Assembly: GCF_000974445.1 (NCBI RefSeq)
Contig: NZ_BBOJ01000009.1
Location: forward strand, 62,001 to 126,000
DNA from: Lentzea aerocolonigenes
Lineage (GTDB): Bacteria > Actinomycetota > Actinomycetes > Mycobacteriales > Pseudonocardiaceae
Direction: 5' to 3'
Length of the DNA stretch: 64,000 bases
The notes beneath the pieces were generated by a model. It saw only the letters and a list, made by a program, of their open reading frames with translations, had not been told where the DNA came from and searched no databases. This document shows positions 34,307-43,965 of the stretch, in pieces; position 1 is the stretch's first letter, and every line of letters begins with the position of its first letter. The position numbers and the translations under genes were made by a program.

Positions 34307-36022
34307 GTGGCGTTTCCGGACGCGCGCAGTGGCTGCTGCGTGCCCGCACTCGTCCGCGCCTGGGTTGATCAACTTCCATCCGCTGAGGCGGTGGTCGACC
34401 CGGTGTCCGGCGAATCCATTACCTATCAACAACTTTGGCACCTCTCCGGAGGGGTGGCCGCCGAGCTGGCTGAACTGGGAGTCGCTCGGGGAGAGATCGT
34501 CGCCGTCGGTGGTGGACGGTCCGTCGGCATGGTCGTGGCGATGCTGGGAATCGCTCGCGCTGGTGCCGCGTACCTCCCGTTGGACGCGCACGCGCCCGCT
34601 GAACGGCTGAGCGCGCTGCTCGAAGAGGCGGGCACGCGGTTCCTGGTCGGCGGTGGCCCGGACCTGCCGGGCGTGCGCAGGGTGGTCGTTGGCGAGGGGA
34701 AACCGTTCAACGACAACGAAATCGATCAGGACGACCCGTTCTACGTGAACTACACGTCCGGTTCGACCGGGCGTCCCAAGGGCGTCGTGGTACCGCACCG
34801 CGCGGTCGTGCGGCTCGTGTCGAACCCGGTGTTCTGCACGATCGAGCCTGGTGACCGCGTGGCGAACCAGTCCAACCCCGCCTTCGACGCGACGACGTTC
34901 GAGCTGTGGAACACGCTGACGTCGGGCGGCACCGTCGTGGTGCTGCCGTCGATCACCGAACTGCGCATCGACGACTGGATCGCGCTGGTCAGGGACTCGG
35001 GCATCGCCACGATGTTCCTGACCACGTCGTTGTTCCACCTGGTCGCGCGGGAACGGCCCGCCGCGCTGCGGGCGTTGAAGACGGTGATCGCGGGCGGCGA
35101 GCAGATGGACCTCGCCGCCACCAGGCGAGTGCTGGAGTCGGGACCGCCCGCGAGGCTCGTCAACGGGTACGGCCCGACCGAGACCACCACGTTCGCCACG
35201 TATTACGACTGCACGCTGGACTCGCTGGCGGGCCTCGACCGGGTGCCGGTCGGCTTCCCGTTGCAGGACACGACGTTGCACCTGGTCGAGGGCGAGCTGT
35301 GCATCGGCGGTCCCGGTGTCGCGCTGGGCTACCTGCACCGGCCGGAGCTCACCGCCGAACGGTTCGTGCCCGACCCGGTGTCGGGAAAGCCCATGTACCG
35401 CACCGGAGATCTCGCCAGAGAGCTGCCGAACGGTGCGCTGGAGCTGCTCGGCAGGCGGGACCGGCAGGTGAAGCTGCGCGGGTTCCGCATCGAGCTGGAG
35501 GAGATCGAGCAGGCCGTCCTCGCGACAGGGCTCGCCGACAGCGCGTTCGTGGAGAAGGTGGGGGAGGGACCGGCGGCGTCGCTCGTCGGGTTCGTCCTGC
35601 CCAGGTCCACGGTGGACGGTGCGATGATCAGCGATGCCTTGCGCGCCAAGCTTCCCGCGTACATGGTGCCCGCGCGCTGGGTCCTGCTGACCGAGCTCCC
35701 GTACGGCCCGACCGGCAAGGTCGACAGAACGAGACTTCTTTCTCAAATCTCTGCGGACTCAGTGGTATCAGAGACCGATGAAGCCGCTCCTACTGATGTG
35801 ACGGAACACGTAGGGCTGATCTGGCGGGAGGTGCTGGGGGTTCCCGGCGCCGATCCGGCGGACAACTTCATCGACTCAGGCGGGAACTCGATCCTCGCGA
35901 TCCAGCTGGCCTCGCGCCTGCGGGAACGACTCGCGATCGACCTCGGCCCCACCGACGTCCTGCTGGCCGACTCGCTCGCCGAACTGGCCGAGCGCGTCCG
36001 CGATGAAGTAGCCGCTCGGTAA
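34307..36022 (+). CDS. NRPS loading/initiation protein, A-PCP
   Basis: A 571-residue protein with an adenylation domain (about 1-485) and a peptidyl carrier domain (about 495-570). A-domain core motifs are intact: YTSGSTGRPKGVVVPH (A3), FDATTFELWNTL (A4), VNGYGPTETT (A5), YRTGDLA (A7), LGRRDRQVKLRGFRIELEE (A8) and PTGKVDR (A10). Read against GrsA numbering, the specificity residues are about D-A-F-F-I-G-G-T-F-K, one change from a known valine code, so a small branched residue is a reasonable guess. The carrier serine is in DSGGNSILAIQL. With no condensation domain it should start the chain. RBS AGGGGAGA sits just before GTG 34307; it is the first gene of the operon. Confidence 0.93.
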   Translation: MAFPDARSGCCVPALVRAWVDQLPSAEAVVDPVSGESITYQQLWHLSGGVAAELAELGVARGEIVAVGGGRSVGMVVAMLGIARAGAAYLPLDAHAPAERLSALLEEAGTRFLVGGGPDLPGVRRVVVGEGKPFNDNEIDQDDPFYVNYTSGSTGRPKGVVVPHRAVVRLVSNPVFCTIEPGDRVANQSNPAFDATTFELWNTLTSGGTVVVLPSITELRIDDWIALVRDSGIATMFLTTSLFHLVARERPAALRALKTVIAGGEQMDLAATRRVLESGPPARLVNGYGPTETTTFATYYDCTLDSLAGLDRVPVGFPLQDTTLHLVEGELCIGGPGVALGYLHRPELTAERFVPDPVSGKPMYRTGDLARELPNGALELLGRRDRQVKLRGFRIELEEIEQAVLATGLADSAFVEKVGEGPAASLVGFVLPRSTVDGAMISDALRAKLPAYMVPARWVLLTELPYGPTGKVDRTRLLSQISADSVVSETDEAAPTDVTEHVGLIWREVLGVPGADPADNFIDSGGNSILAIQLASRLRERLAIDLGPTDVLLADSLAELAERVRDEVAAR

Positions 36023-36041
36023 CCAACGGCTTTTCCCTTCA

Positions 36042-36068
36042 GCACACACCGTTCTCTCGGTCGTGTGC
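36042..36068 (+). other. Imperfect hairpin between NRPS genes 1 and 2
   Basis: In the 89-base gap between the A-PCP and C-A-PCP-C genes, GCACACACCG (36042-36051) can pair with CGGTCGTGTGC (36058-36068) across a six-base loop with one bulged base. No T-tract follows, so it is not a strong terminator; it may cause partial read-through control or stabilise the mRNA. The gap is unusual because all later genes of the operon are tightly packed. Confidence 0.35.
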
Positions 36069-36111
36069 GGTTTCCACGCACTCTTTTTCCGACTATCACG
36101 GAGTTTCGCGA

Positions 36112-39100
36112 GTGACTGAGACGCATCCGCTGTCGTTCGCGCAGGAACGGCTGTGGTTCATCGACGCCGCCGCGCCTGCCGCGCCGACGTACAACGTGCC
36201 GCTGCTGCTGAGGTGGCGGCAGAAGGTCGACGTGCCCCGGCTGACCGCCGCGCTGCACGCGGTCGCCGCCAAGCACGAGGTGCTGCGGACCCGCTACGAG
36301 CTGCGTGACGGCCGTCCGGTCCAGGTCGTCGGCGAACCGGACGTGCCGCTCGAGGTCGTGTCCGATGTGGACGACGTGCGGGCCGACGCGCTGCGCAGGG
36401 CTCGTATCGGGTTCGATCTTGCTGCGGCAGCGCCGATCCGCTGCACGCTGTGGCCGGGCGACCAGGACTTGTTGCTGGTCAACGTGCACCACATCGCCAT
36501 CGACGGCTGGTCGCTCGCCGCGTTCTTCGACGACCTCGCCGCGGCCTACGCCGGTGCCGCACTGCTGCCGCTCCGGTTGCAGTACAAGGACTTCGCGCGG
36601 CAGGACCGGGCCTCGTTCGACACCGCGGCGATGAAGGACCTCGTCGTGCGCAGGGTCGAGGAGCTCAGCGAGTTCCCGACCGACCTCACCCTCGGCTCGC
36701 CGCGCCCGGCCACCGGCCCGGTTCGGCCGGGTGAGCAGCACGTCTTCGCGATCCCGGACGAGCTCTGGAACCGCGTGGGCGACCTGGCGAAGTCGTTGCG
36801 CGCCACGCCGTTCGTCGTGCTGTTCGCCGCCTACCAGGCGGTGGTGCAGCGCTGGTCCGGCCGCGACGAGTTCGTCCTCGGCACGGTCACCGCGAACCGG
36901 CCGCACGCCGACGCCGAGTCGCTCGTCGGGTTCTTCGTCAACACCGTGCCGCTGCGCTGCCTGCCGCAGCCGGACCAGACGTTCGCGGCGCTGTGCAAGC
37001 AGTCCCGCGTCGAGGCGTTCAAGTCGCTGACGTACCAGGGCATCCCGTTCGACCAGCTCACGGCGAACGGTGCGCGGGGTGTGGTCGACGTCGGCTTCGC
37101 GCTGCAGAACATGCACCCGCCCAAGGCCGGCACGCCGTGGAGCACGCCGGAACTGCTGCCCACCGGAACGGCGAAGTTCGACCTGATCCTCATCGTGGAG
37201 GACGACGCCGAGGGCAGGCGCGGGCGGATCGAGTTCGCGACGGACCAGTACACGGCCGAGATGGCCGCGTGTCTGGGCGACAACTTCCTCACGCTGCTGC
37301 GGGCCGCCGTCGACGCGCCTGACACCCCGCTCGCGAAACTGCCGTTGACAACTGATGGTTCCGTTGTTCTCGGTGCGCCGCAGGATCTTGGTGGCGCCAC
37401 CTCGGTGCTCGACGTCGTGGGCCGTGGGTACACATCGGACACTCCGGCGGTGAGCGTCGCGGGCGACAGCGTGTCGTGGCGCGAGCTGGACGAGTGGTCG
37501 TGGGCTCTGGCGGACCAGGTCGCCGGCGAGTTCGTGCCGGTGCTGTCCGCCCGCAGTCCCGCGCTCGTCGCCGCGTGGCTCGGCGTCCTGCGTTCCGGCG
37601 CCGCCTACGCACCGTTGAGCCTCGACACCCCCGCCGACCGCCTGGACCACGTCCTGGCCGAGCTGGGCGCCCGGATCGTGCTCGCCGACCAGGCAGGCGC
37701 GGACCTGATCGCCCGCCACGGCACGGACGTCGAGGTGGTGCGGATCGAGGACTTCCGCGGTGTTCCCGGAACTCCGCGCACGGTCGACCTGATCGGTCAG
37801 GAACCGGCCGTCGTGATCTACACGTCCGGCACGACCGGCCGCCCCAAGGGAGTGCTGGTCCCGCACAGCGGCATGCTCAACACCTGCGTGTGGTGGGCGC
37901 GCGACATCGACCTCGGCCCCGGCGACCGGGTGCTGTGCACGTGGTCGACGTCGTTCGACGGCGCGACGCACGAGGTCTTCCGCGCATTGATCGCCGGCGC
38001 GGAACTGGTGTTCGCCGACGACGTCGAACGCCGCGACCCACCGGCGCTCACCCGGTTGCTGCGCGAGGTCACCGTGACGTCGATGACGCCGAGCCTGCTG
38101 CGCGCGATCCTCGACGCCGATGAGGGCGGCCCGACTTCCCTGCGCACGCTGTACGTGGGCGGTGAAGGACTGCCGACCACGCTCGCCGAGGAGTGCACGC
38201 GCCGCTGGGGCGTGCCGATGCGCAACATCTACGGCCCCACCGAGGCCAGCTGCATCAGCACGTTCGCCCCGGTCTCGCTCGACGGCCGCCCGCCCGCCAT
38301 CGGTGTGCCGGTGCCGAACACCCGCGCGTACGTTCTGGGGCCGCGGCAGGAGGAACTGCCTGTCGGCGTGCCCGGCGAGCTGTGCGTCGCGGGCGCCGGG
38401 GTGGCGCTGGGCTACCTCGGTCAGCCGGAACGGACTGAGGCCGCGTTCCTCCTCGACCCCGCCGGTGGCCGGATGTACCGCACGGGTGACCGCGTTGTGT
38501 TGCGGGACGGGCAGATCGAGTACCTCGGTCGGGTCGACGACCAGGTGAAGGTGCTCGGCAACCGGATCGAGCTGGGTGAGGTCCGCAAGCTCCTGGAGGA
38601 CCAGCCGTCGGTGAAGACGGCGGCGGTGAAGGCGGAGGGGACGCCGCTGAGGTTGGTGGCGTGGGTGGAGCTGAACGGCGAACTCCCGAACCGGGACGAG
38701 CTGCTCAAGCCCCTTCTCCGCTGGGTTCCCGCCGCCGTCCTCCCTTCCGAGGTCTACGTGGTCGACGCCATCCCCATGACCGGCAACGACAAGATGGACT
38801 TCACCGCGCTCGACGAGATGCGCGGCACCAAGCTGCCGGACGCCGTCCGCGGCACCGTCGAGCTCACCCCGGACCAGCGCCGCGCGGCCGAGCTGTTCGC
38901 GCAGGCTCTGGAGCGGGACGCCGACGAGCTCCCACCGGACGGCGACTTCTTCACCCTCGGCGGCCACTCGCTGCTCGCCGTGAAGATGCTCGCCGACACC
39001 CCGGTGGCGTTGCGGGACTTCCTGGCCGACCCGACCGTGGCCGGCCTCGGCGCGTTGCTGGGCAACGAAGCCGGCGACGACGTCGAGGTCGTCGGTGACG

Positions 39101-40320
39101 AGCACCCGGCGACCTCGGTGCAGCAACGGTTCTGGTTCATCGACAAGGTGTCGGCGTTGCGCACCGCCTACCTGGCACCGGTCCTGGCCGAGTTCACCGG
39201 CGTGGTCGACGTCGAACGCCTGCGCAAGGCCACCGAACTGGTGCTCGGCCGGCATCCCGCGCTCCGCTCGCGGTTCACGTTGAACGCCAAGCAGCGCAAG
39301 GTGTTCTACCGCACCGACGGCAGCGCGCCGGAGGTGCACGTGACCGACGCGGGAGACTGGCCGGAAGCCGACCTGGCCGAGCACCTCGCCCAGGTGTGCT
39401 GGACGCCGTTCGACCTCGCCACCGAGGCCCCGGCCTACGGCGAGATCGTCACGACGAAGGACCGCACGCTGCTCGTCCTCGTCACCCACCACATCGTCGC
39501 CGACGGGTGGTCGCACCAGGTGCTGGCCGAGCAGATCTCCCAGGCCTACCAGGGCGAAGATCTCGCCGAACCAGTCCACCCTGCGGCCGTCACGACGGCC
39601 GAGACGAGCGCGGACGAGATCATCGCGAGCCTCAGGAACGCCCCGACGGACATCGAGCTGCCGCACGACCGTTCGCGCGGCGCGGTGCAGGAGACCGCGG
39701 GGCGGACCCGCACCACCACGTTGCCCGCGGACGTCACCGCGACGCTGCGGGACCTGGGCAGCACGACGTTCATGACGGTGGCCGCGGTGCTGGCGGTCGC
39801 ACTCGCCCGGCGCGGCACGCAGCGGGACTTCCTGTTCGCGTTCCCGTGGGCGGGCAGGGACAAGGCGCAGGACGCCGTCGGCATGTTCGTGAACACGCTG
39901 GTGCTGCGCGTCGACCTGCGCGACGAGCCGACGTGGCGCCAGCTGCTGGACCGGGTGCGTGAGCACAGCACCACCTGCTACCGCAACGCCGACGTGCCGT
40001 TCGACGCGATCGCCGCGGCGCTGCACCCCGGACGCGACCTCAGCAGGCCCGCCGTCACGCCCGTGTACGTGACCGCGCTGCCCGGCCACGCGGCCCCGCC
40101 GGACCTCGGCGTGCCCGCGCGGTACCTGACACCGGAACCGTTGCACATCAAGTACGAGGTCGAACTCACGGCCACAGACGCAGACGAACTGGAACTGTCG
40201 CTGGCCTACGCGACGGCGCTGTTCGAGCAATCCACTGTGGACGATCTACTCGCGTCGCTGGTCACCGCCGCGACCGACCTGGCCATCGATCCCGATGCGC
40301 CCGCACTGAAGGAGATCTGA
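36112..40320 (+). CDS. NRPS, C-A-PCP-C
   Basis: A 1402-residue protein. Condensation domain 1 (about 1-425) starts PLSFAQERLWFID and has the intact VHHIAIDGWS active site. Adenylation domain (about 426-905): YTSGTTGRPKGVLVPHSGM, FDGATHEVF, NIYGPTEAS, YRTGDRV, LGRVDDQVKVLGNRIELGE, GNDKMD; its specificity residues (about D-G-H-S-Y-G-I-S-C-K) match no code I know. Carrier domain (about 917-983) has FTLGGHSLLAVKML. A second condensation domain (about 997-1395) starts TSVQQRFWFIDKV and has THHIVADGWS. The second C should join this module's dipeptide to a residue on the free carrier protein encoded next (40323). GTG start with a GGAG about nine bases upstream. Confidence 0.93.
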   Translation: MTETHPLSFAQERLWFIDAAAPAAPTYNVPLLLRWRQKVDVPRLTAALHAVAAKHEVLRTRYELRDGRPVQVVGEPDVPLEVVSDVDDVRADALRRARIGFDLAAAAPIRCTLWPGDQDLLLVNVHHIAIDGWSLAAFFDDLAAAYAGAALLPLRLQYKDFARQDRASFDTAAMKDLVVRRVEELSEFPTDLTLGSPRPATGPVRPGEQHVFAIPDELWNRVGDLAKSLRATPFVVLFAAYQAVVQRWSGRDEFVLGTVTANRPHADAESLVGFFVNTVPLRCLPQPDQTFAALCKQSRVEAFKSLTYQGIPFDQLTANGARGVVDVGFALQNMHPPKAGTPWSTPELLPTGTAKFDLILIVEDDAEGRRGRIEFATDQYTAEMAACLGDNFLTLLRAAVDAPDTPLAKLPLTTDGSVVLGAPQDLGGATSVLDVVGRGYTSDTPAVSVAGDSVSWRELDEWSWALADQVAGEFVPVLSARSPALVAAWLGVLRSGAAYAPLSLDTPADRLDHVLAELGARIVLADQAGADLIARHGTDVEVVRIEDFRGVPGTPRTVDLIGQEPAVVIYTSGTTGRPKGVLVPHSGMLNTCVWWARDIDLGPGDRVLCTWSTSFDGATHEVFRALIAGAELVFADDVERRDPPALTRLLREVTVTSMTPSLLRAILDADEGGPTSLRTLYVGGEGLPTTLAEECTRRWGVPMRNIYGPTEASCISTFAPVSLDGRPPAIGVPVPNTRAYVLGPRQEELPVGVPGELCVAGAGVALGYLGQPERTEAAFLLDPAGGRMYRTGDRVVLRDGQIEYLGRVDDQVKVLGNRIELGEVRKLLEDQPSVKTAAVKAEGTPLRLVAWVELNGELPNRDELLKPLLRWVPAAVLPSEVYVVDAIPMTGNDKMDFTALDEMRGTKLPDAVRGTVELTPDQRRAAELFAQALERDADELPPDGDFFTLGGHSLLAVKMLADTPVALRDFLADPTVAGLGALLGNEAGDDVEVVGDEHPATSVQQRFWFIDKVSALRTAYLAPVLAEFTGVVDVERLRKATELVLGRHPALRSRFTLNAKQRKVFYRTDGSAPEVHVTDAGDWPEADLAEHLAQVCWTPFDLATEAPAYGEIVTTKDRTLLVLVTHHIVADGWSHQVLAEQISQAYQGEDLAEPVHPAAVTTAETSADEIIASLRNAPTDIELPHDRSRGAVQETAGRTRTTTLPADVTATLRDLGSTTFMTVAAVLAVALARRGTQRDFLFAFPWAGRDKAQDAVGMFVNTLVLRVDLRDEPTWRQLLDRVREHSTTCYRNADVPFDAIAAALHPGRDLSRPAVTPVYVTALPGHAAPPDLGVPARYLTPEPLHIKYEVELTATDADELELSLAYATALFEQSTVDDLLASLVTAATDLAIDPDAPALKEI

Positions 40321-40322
40321 GA

Positions 40323-40622
40323 GTGAACACAGCGACGCGCGACCAGGTGCGCCTGGCGTGGGCCGAGGTGCTGGACGTCGAGTCCGTACCGGACGACGTC
40401 AACTTCTTCGAGCTCGGCGGCGACTCGCTGCTGCTCATCGTCCTGCTCGAACGCCTCAACGGGATGACCGAACGTGATCTGGAGGCGGCCGACCTGTTCC
40501 AGCACAGCACCGTCACCGCGCAGGTCGAGCTGCTGACCTCGCCGGAGACGAAGCGCGAGCTCGTGGAACTGGGCGCGACGAACCGGCGTGGCCTGATCGG
40601 CCGCGCCCGACAGGGGAACTGA
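40323..40622 (+). CDS. Free peptidyl carrier protein
   Basis: A 99-residue stand-alone carrier protein. The phosphopantetheine site is FFELGGDSLLLIVLLERL (Ser at about residue 37), and the flanking helices fit a PCP more than a fatty-acid ACP. It lacks an adenylation partner in cis; the A domain fused to the FkbH-like protein (47111) lacks a carrier, so the two are plausible partners. It lies two bases after the NRPS stop, with AAGGAG about eight bases before GTG 40323, and is followed two bases later by the KS gene. In the assembly line it would receive the chain from the second condensation domain and present it to the KS. Confidence 0.87.
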   Translation: MNTATRDQVRLAWAEVLDVESVPDDVNFFELGGDSLLLIVLLERLNGMTERDLEAADLFQHSTVTAQVELLTSPETKRELVELGATNRRGLIGRARQGN

Positions 40623-40624
40623 AC

Positions 40625-43600
40625 GTGAGCGACACCGACATCGCGGTGGTGGGCGTCGGGTGCCGGTTCCCGGACGCCTGGACGCCGCAGGAGTTCTGGC
40701 ACAACATCGGCAACGGCGTGGTGTCGACGCGTGAACTGCCGGAGGAGGCGTTGCGCGCGGCCGGGGTGTCCGACGCGCTGCTGACCGACCCCGGTTTCGT
40801 CCGCGTCGGCGCGACCCTGCCCGGCGTCGCCGACTTCGCCGCGGAGTTCTTCTCCTACCCGCCCACCGAGGCCGAGCTGATCGACCCGCAGCAGCGGGTC
40901 TTCCTCGAGGCCGCGTGGGAGGCGCTGGAGACCGCAGGGCACCCGCCGCGCCTCGACGGACCCGTCGTGGGCGTGTTCGCGGGTGGCGCGTCGAGCACCT
41001 ACACGTCGATGTTGTTCGCCGCCAAGGCACAGGCGGAGGGCCTGGCCGCGGCGATCGACGACGTCGACCTGCACCTCGGCGGACTCGGCGACTTCCTGAC
41101 CTCGCGGGTGGCCTACAAGCTCGGCCTGCGCGGACCGACCGTCGGCGTGCAGACCGCGTGCTCGTCCTCGCTCTACGCCGTGCACTACGCGACGCTGAGC
41201 CTGCTGTCCGGGGAGTGCGACATCGCGCTCGCCGGTGGCGCGACCGTGCTGGAACCCCTGGCGGGTTACCGGTACCAGGTCGGCGGCCTCATGTCCGCGG
41301 ACGGCCTGTGCCGCGCGTTCGACGCGAAGTCCACCGGCACGTCGTTCAGCTCGGGCGTCGGAGTCGTTGCCCTGCGCAGGCTTTCGGACGCGCTGGCGGA
41401 CGGCGACCGGATCCTCGCGGTGGTCAAGGGCAGCGCGGTCGGCAACGACGGCTCGGACCGCTCCGGCTTCACCGCGCCCAACCCGTCCGGCGTGGCCGAG
41501 GTCGTGGCCGGTGCGCTGCGGATCTCCGGTGTCAGCGCGGACGAGTTGCGGTACGTCGAGGCGCACGGCTCCGGCACGTCGCTCGGTGACCACATCGAGC
41601 TGCGCGGCCTCACCGAGGGCCTGCGGGCGAGCTCGAAGGGCACGAACTTCGTCGGCCTGGGCAGCGTGAAGGTCAACATCGGCCACACCGGTCCCGCCGC
41701 CGGCATCGCGGGCTTCATCAAGGCTGTCAACGTGGTCGCGACCGGCGACCTGCCCGCGCACCCGCTGTTCGAACGCCCGCGCGACCCCGGTGTGCTCGCC
41801 GAGAGCCCGTTCTTCCTGTCCTCGCAGGCAGGTCGCACGGACGACCGCGACCGGCACGTATTGATCAACTCTATGGGACTGGGCGGCACGAACGTCGCCG
41901 CCGTCATCGCCCCCGCACCGGCACCGGCGCGGCCGAGCGCCGAGGCGTCCGACGTCGTGCGGCTGGTGCTGTCCGCCCGCACCCGCACCGAGCTGGACGC
42001 CATGTCCAAGCGGCTGGCGGAGGCGATCGACCCGGCCGAGGCGGCCGACGTCGCGCACACGTTGCGGGTGGGGCGCAAGTCCTTCCCGGAACGTCGCGTG
42101 ATCACCGCACCCGCCGAGAAGCTCGCCGCCGCGCTGAAGCTGCCGCGCCCGCCGTTCGCGAAGACGGTCAAGGCCGTGCCGCGCAAGGCCGTCGTGGTCG
42201 GCGCGGAGAACCTCGACCGGTTCCGGCTCGCGTTCGGTGCGAACGTCGAGGTGCGCGCGGAGGAAGGCGTGCTGCCGGAGGGCGTGCACGTCGTGTCCAC
42301 TTCGGACGACTTCGACGAGGCCGTCACCACGGCGTGGCTCAACGGCGTCGAGGTGAACTGGGAGGCCCTCGCGGGCGACGCCGGACGGCGCGTGCCGCTG
42401 CCCGCGTACCCGTTGCCGCGCAAGCGGTACTGGGCGCTGGACCGCCTGCCCGCACTGGGGCAGGCCACCGCGGCTCCCGCGTGTGCCGTGGCGGCCTCGC
42501 CGGTAGCGGCGTCCGACGACGTCGAGGCGCAGCTGCTGGACGTGTGGCGCGACCTGTTCGGTGCCGACTCCATCGGTGTCGACGACGAGTTCGGCATGCT
42601 CGGCGGATCGTCGCTGCTGTCCGTCCGGATGGCCCTGGAGGTGCAGCAACGCACCGGCGTGCTGGTGAACGTCCACCGCGCCGGCGGCAGCAAGGCCACC
42701 GTGCGGCGCATCGCGGAGATCGTGCGCGGGGTGCAGGCCGGTGCCGAACGCGGTGCCGCCGACATCGACCCGATCGCGGACGGCGACGGCGACCTCGTCG
42801 ACCTCGACATGGCGCTGCCGCTGGGAGACCTCGCCGTGCACGAGGCGGCGGGCAAGGACGTGCTGCTCACCGGCGCGACCGGGTTCCTCGGCACGTTCCT
42901 GCTGCACGAGCTGCTCGCCGCGACCGAGGGCCGGGTCTACTGCACCGTCCGCGCGGACGACGAGGAACACGCCCGCAAGCGGTTGCGCGAGGCGTCGGAG
43001 AAGCTCCTGCTGCCGGAACCGGACCGCGAGCGCGTCCGGATCGTGCTGGGTGACCTCAAGGACGGCGTGCTGGAGTCCTACCAGGACGGTGAGCTGTCCC
43101 GGCGGATCGGGTACGTCCTGCACTGCGCGGCGAAGGTCGTGTTCACCGAGCCGTACCGGGTGCTGCGCGAGGACAACGTGCTCGCCATGGTCGACCTGCT
43201 GCGGTGGATGCGCGGCCACGGCATCCGCGACTTCAGCTTCGTGTCGACGGTCGCCGCCACGCACTACGCGCTGGGCACCGACAACAGGATCCTGGAGACC
43301 CGGCAGCAGCCGCTCGACCCGCAGCAGGGCGGGTACGGCGTCAGCAAGTGGGTCGCCGAACGGATCCTGGAACGCGCCGAGGAGGACGGCATGCGGGTGC
43401 GGATCTTCCGCCCCGGCTTCATCCTCGGGTCGACCAAGACCGGTGCCTGCAACGACAAGGACCTCATCTGGAACGTGCTGACCAGCGGCCTGGCCGTCGG
43501 CGCGCACCCGCTCGACGACCGCGCGATGCCGATGGCACCCGTGGACGTCGTCGCTCGCGCCATGGCCGAGCTGACGGTGTCGCCGGGCTCGGTCGGCCGG

Positions 43601-43963
43601 GTCTACCACCTCGTGGACCGGCTCGCGTACAGCCCGCGCCGGATGTTCTCGCTGCTCGACGAGGCCGGCCTCACGACGGAGGCCGTCACGCCGAAGACGT
43701 GGCAGCAACGCATCGCGGACAAGGCACTCGACAGCGGTAGCGCGCTGCTCTCCACCATGGCGCTCTACGAGTTGGAAGGCCACGAGCTGGCCGACGACGG
43801 ACTCGAAGCCGTCGCCTGGCGTCCGTGGCTGGAACGCGCGGAGCTGTCCAGCGCGCCGACGGGTGAGCTGCTGCGCCGTTGCCTGACTTTCCTCGCCGAA
43901 CGGCACGACAAGTTCGGCGAGCTCATCACCGGCGTTCTCGGCGCCGACCTCGTGGAGGCATGA
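40625..43963 (+). CDS. AT-less PKS module, KS-ACP-thioester reductase
   Basis: A 1112-residue protein. Ketosynthase (about 1-430) with the full triad: VQTACSSSLYAVH (Cys near 178), YVEAHGSGTSLGD and KVNIGHTGPAAGI. No acyltransferase GHSxG motif exists; after the KS comes about 190 residues ending in VPLPAYPLPRKRYWALD, which is the normal post-AT linker, so the AT seems to have been deleted from an ordinary module. ACP (about 632-702) with FGMLGGSSLLSVRM. C-terminal thioester reductase (about 740-1112): VLLTGATGFLGTFLLHELL (NADPH), FSFVSTVAATHY and the YGVSKW catalytic pair. It would extend the peptidyl chain by one C2 unit and release it as an aldehyde or alcohol. The extender must be delivered in trans. 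Confidence 0.92.
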   Translation: MSDTDIAVVGVGCRFPDAWTPQEFWHNIGNGVVSTRELPEEALRAAGVSDALLTDPGFVRVGATLPGVADFAAEFFSYPPTEAELIDPQQRVFLEAAWEALETAGHPPRLDGPVVGVFAGGASSTYTSMLFAAKAQAEGLAAAIDDVDLHLGGLGDFLTSRVAYKLGLRGPTVGVQTACSSSLYAVHYATLSLLSGECDIALAGGATVLEPLAGYRYQVGGLMSADGLCRAFDAKSTGTSFSSGVGVVALRRLSDALADGDRILAVVKGSAVGNDGSDRSGFTAPNPSGVAEVVAGALRISGVSADELRYVEAHGSGTSLGDHIELRGLTEGLRASSKGTNFVGLGSVKVNIGHTGPAAGIAGFIKAVNVVATGDLPAHPLFERPRDPGVLAESPFFLSSQAGRTDDRDRHVLINSMGLGGTNVAAVIAPAPAPARPSAEASDVVRLVLSARTRTELDAMSKRLAEAIDPAEAADVAHTLRVGRKSFPERRVITAPAEKLAAALKLPRPPFAKTVKAVPRKAVVVGAENLDRFRLAFGANVEVRAEEGVLPEGVHVVSTSDDFDEAVTTAWLNGVEVNWEALAGDAGRRVPLPAYPLPRKRYWALDRLPALGQATAAPACAVAASPVAASDDVEAQLLDVWRDLFGADSIGVDDEFGMLGGSSLLSVRMALEVQQRTGVLVNVHRAGGSKATVRRIAEIVRGVQAGAERGAADIDPIADGDGDLVDLDMALPLGDLAVHEAAGKDVLLTGATGFLGTFLLHELLAATEGRVYCTVRADDEEHARKRLREASEKLLLPEPDRERVRIVLGDLKDGVLESYQDGELSRRIGYVLHCAAKVVFTEPYRVLREDNVLAMVDLLRWMRGHGIRDFSFVSTVAATHYALGTDNRILETRQQPLDPQQGGYGVSKWVAERILERAEEDGMRVRIFRPGFILGSTKTGACNDKDLIWNVLTSGLAVGAHPLDDRAMPMAPVDVVARAMAELTVSPGSVGRVYHLVDRLAYSPRRMFSLLDEAGLTTEAVTPKTWQQRIADKALDSGSALLSTMALYELEGHELADDGLEAVAWRPWLERAELSSAPTGELLRRCLTFLAERHDKFGELITGVLGADLVEA

Positions 43964-43965
43964 AC

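Noticed and set aside
36042..36068. Strong intrinsic terminator between NRPS genes 1 and 2
   Set aside because: The hairpin has a bulge and a short stem, and the assembly line needs both proteins; reported only as a weak hairpin.
35743..40230. Long minus-strand open frame (about 1500 codons) across the NRPS genes
   Set aside because: Composition typical of a reverse shadow frame, no domain; the plus strand has intact NRPS core motifs throughout.
40262..43906. Long minus-strand open frame (about 1200 codons) across the PKS gene
   Set aside because: Same reasoning: no motif, biased Arg/His/Gln composition, perfectly opposite to a well-supported KS-ACP-TD gene.
40625..43963. Carboxylic acid reductase (A-PCP-R) reading of the KS-ACP-TD protein
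   Set aside because: The N-terminal domain has the KS triad (TACSSS, EAHGSGT, NIGHT) and no adenylation motifs.
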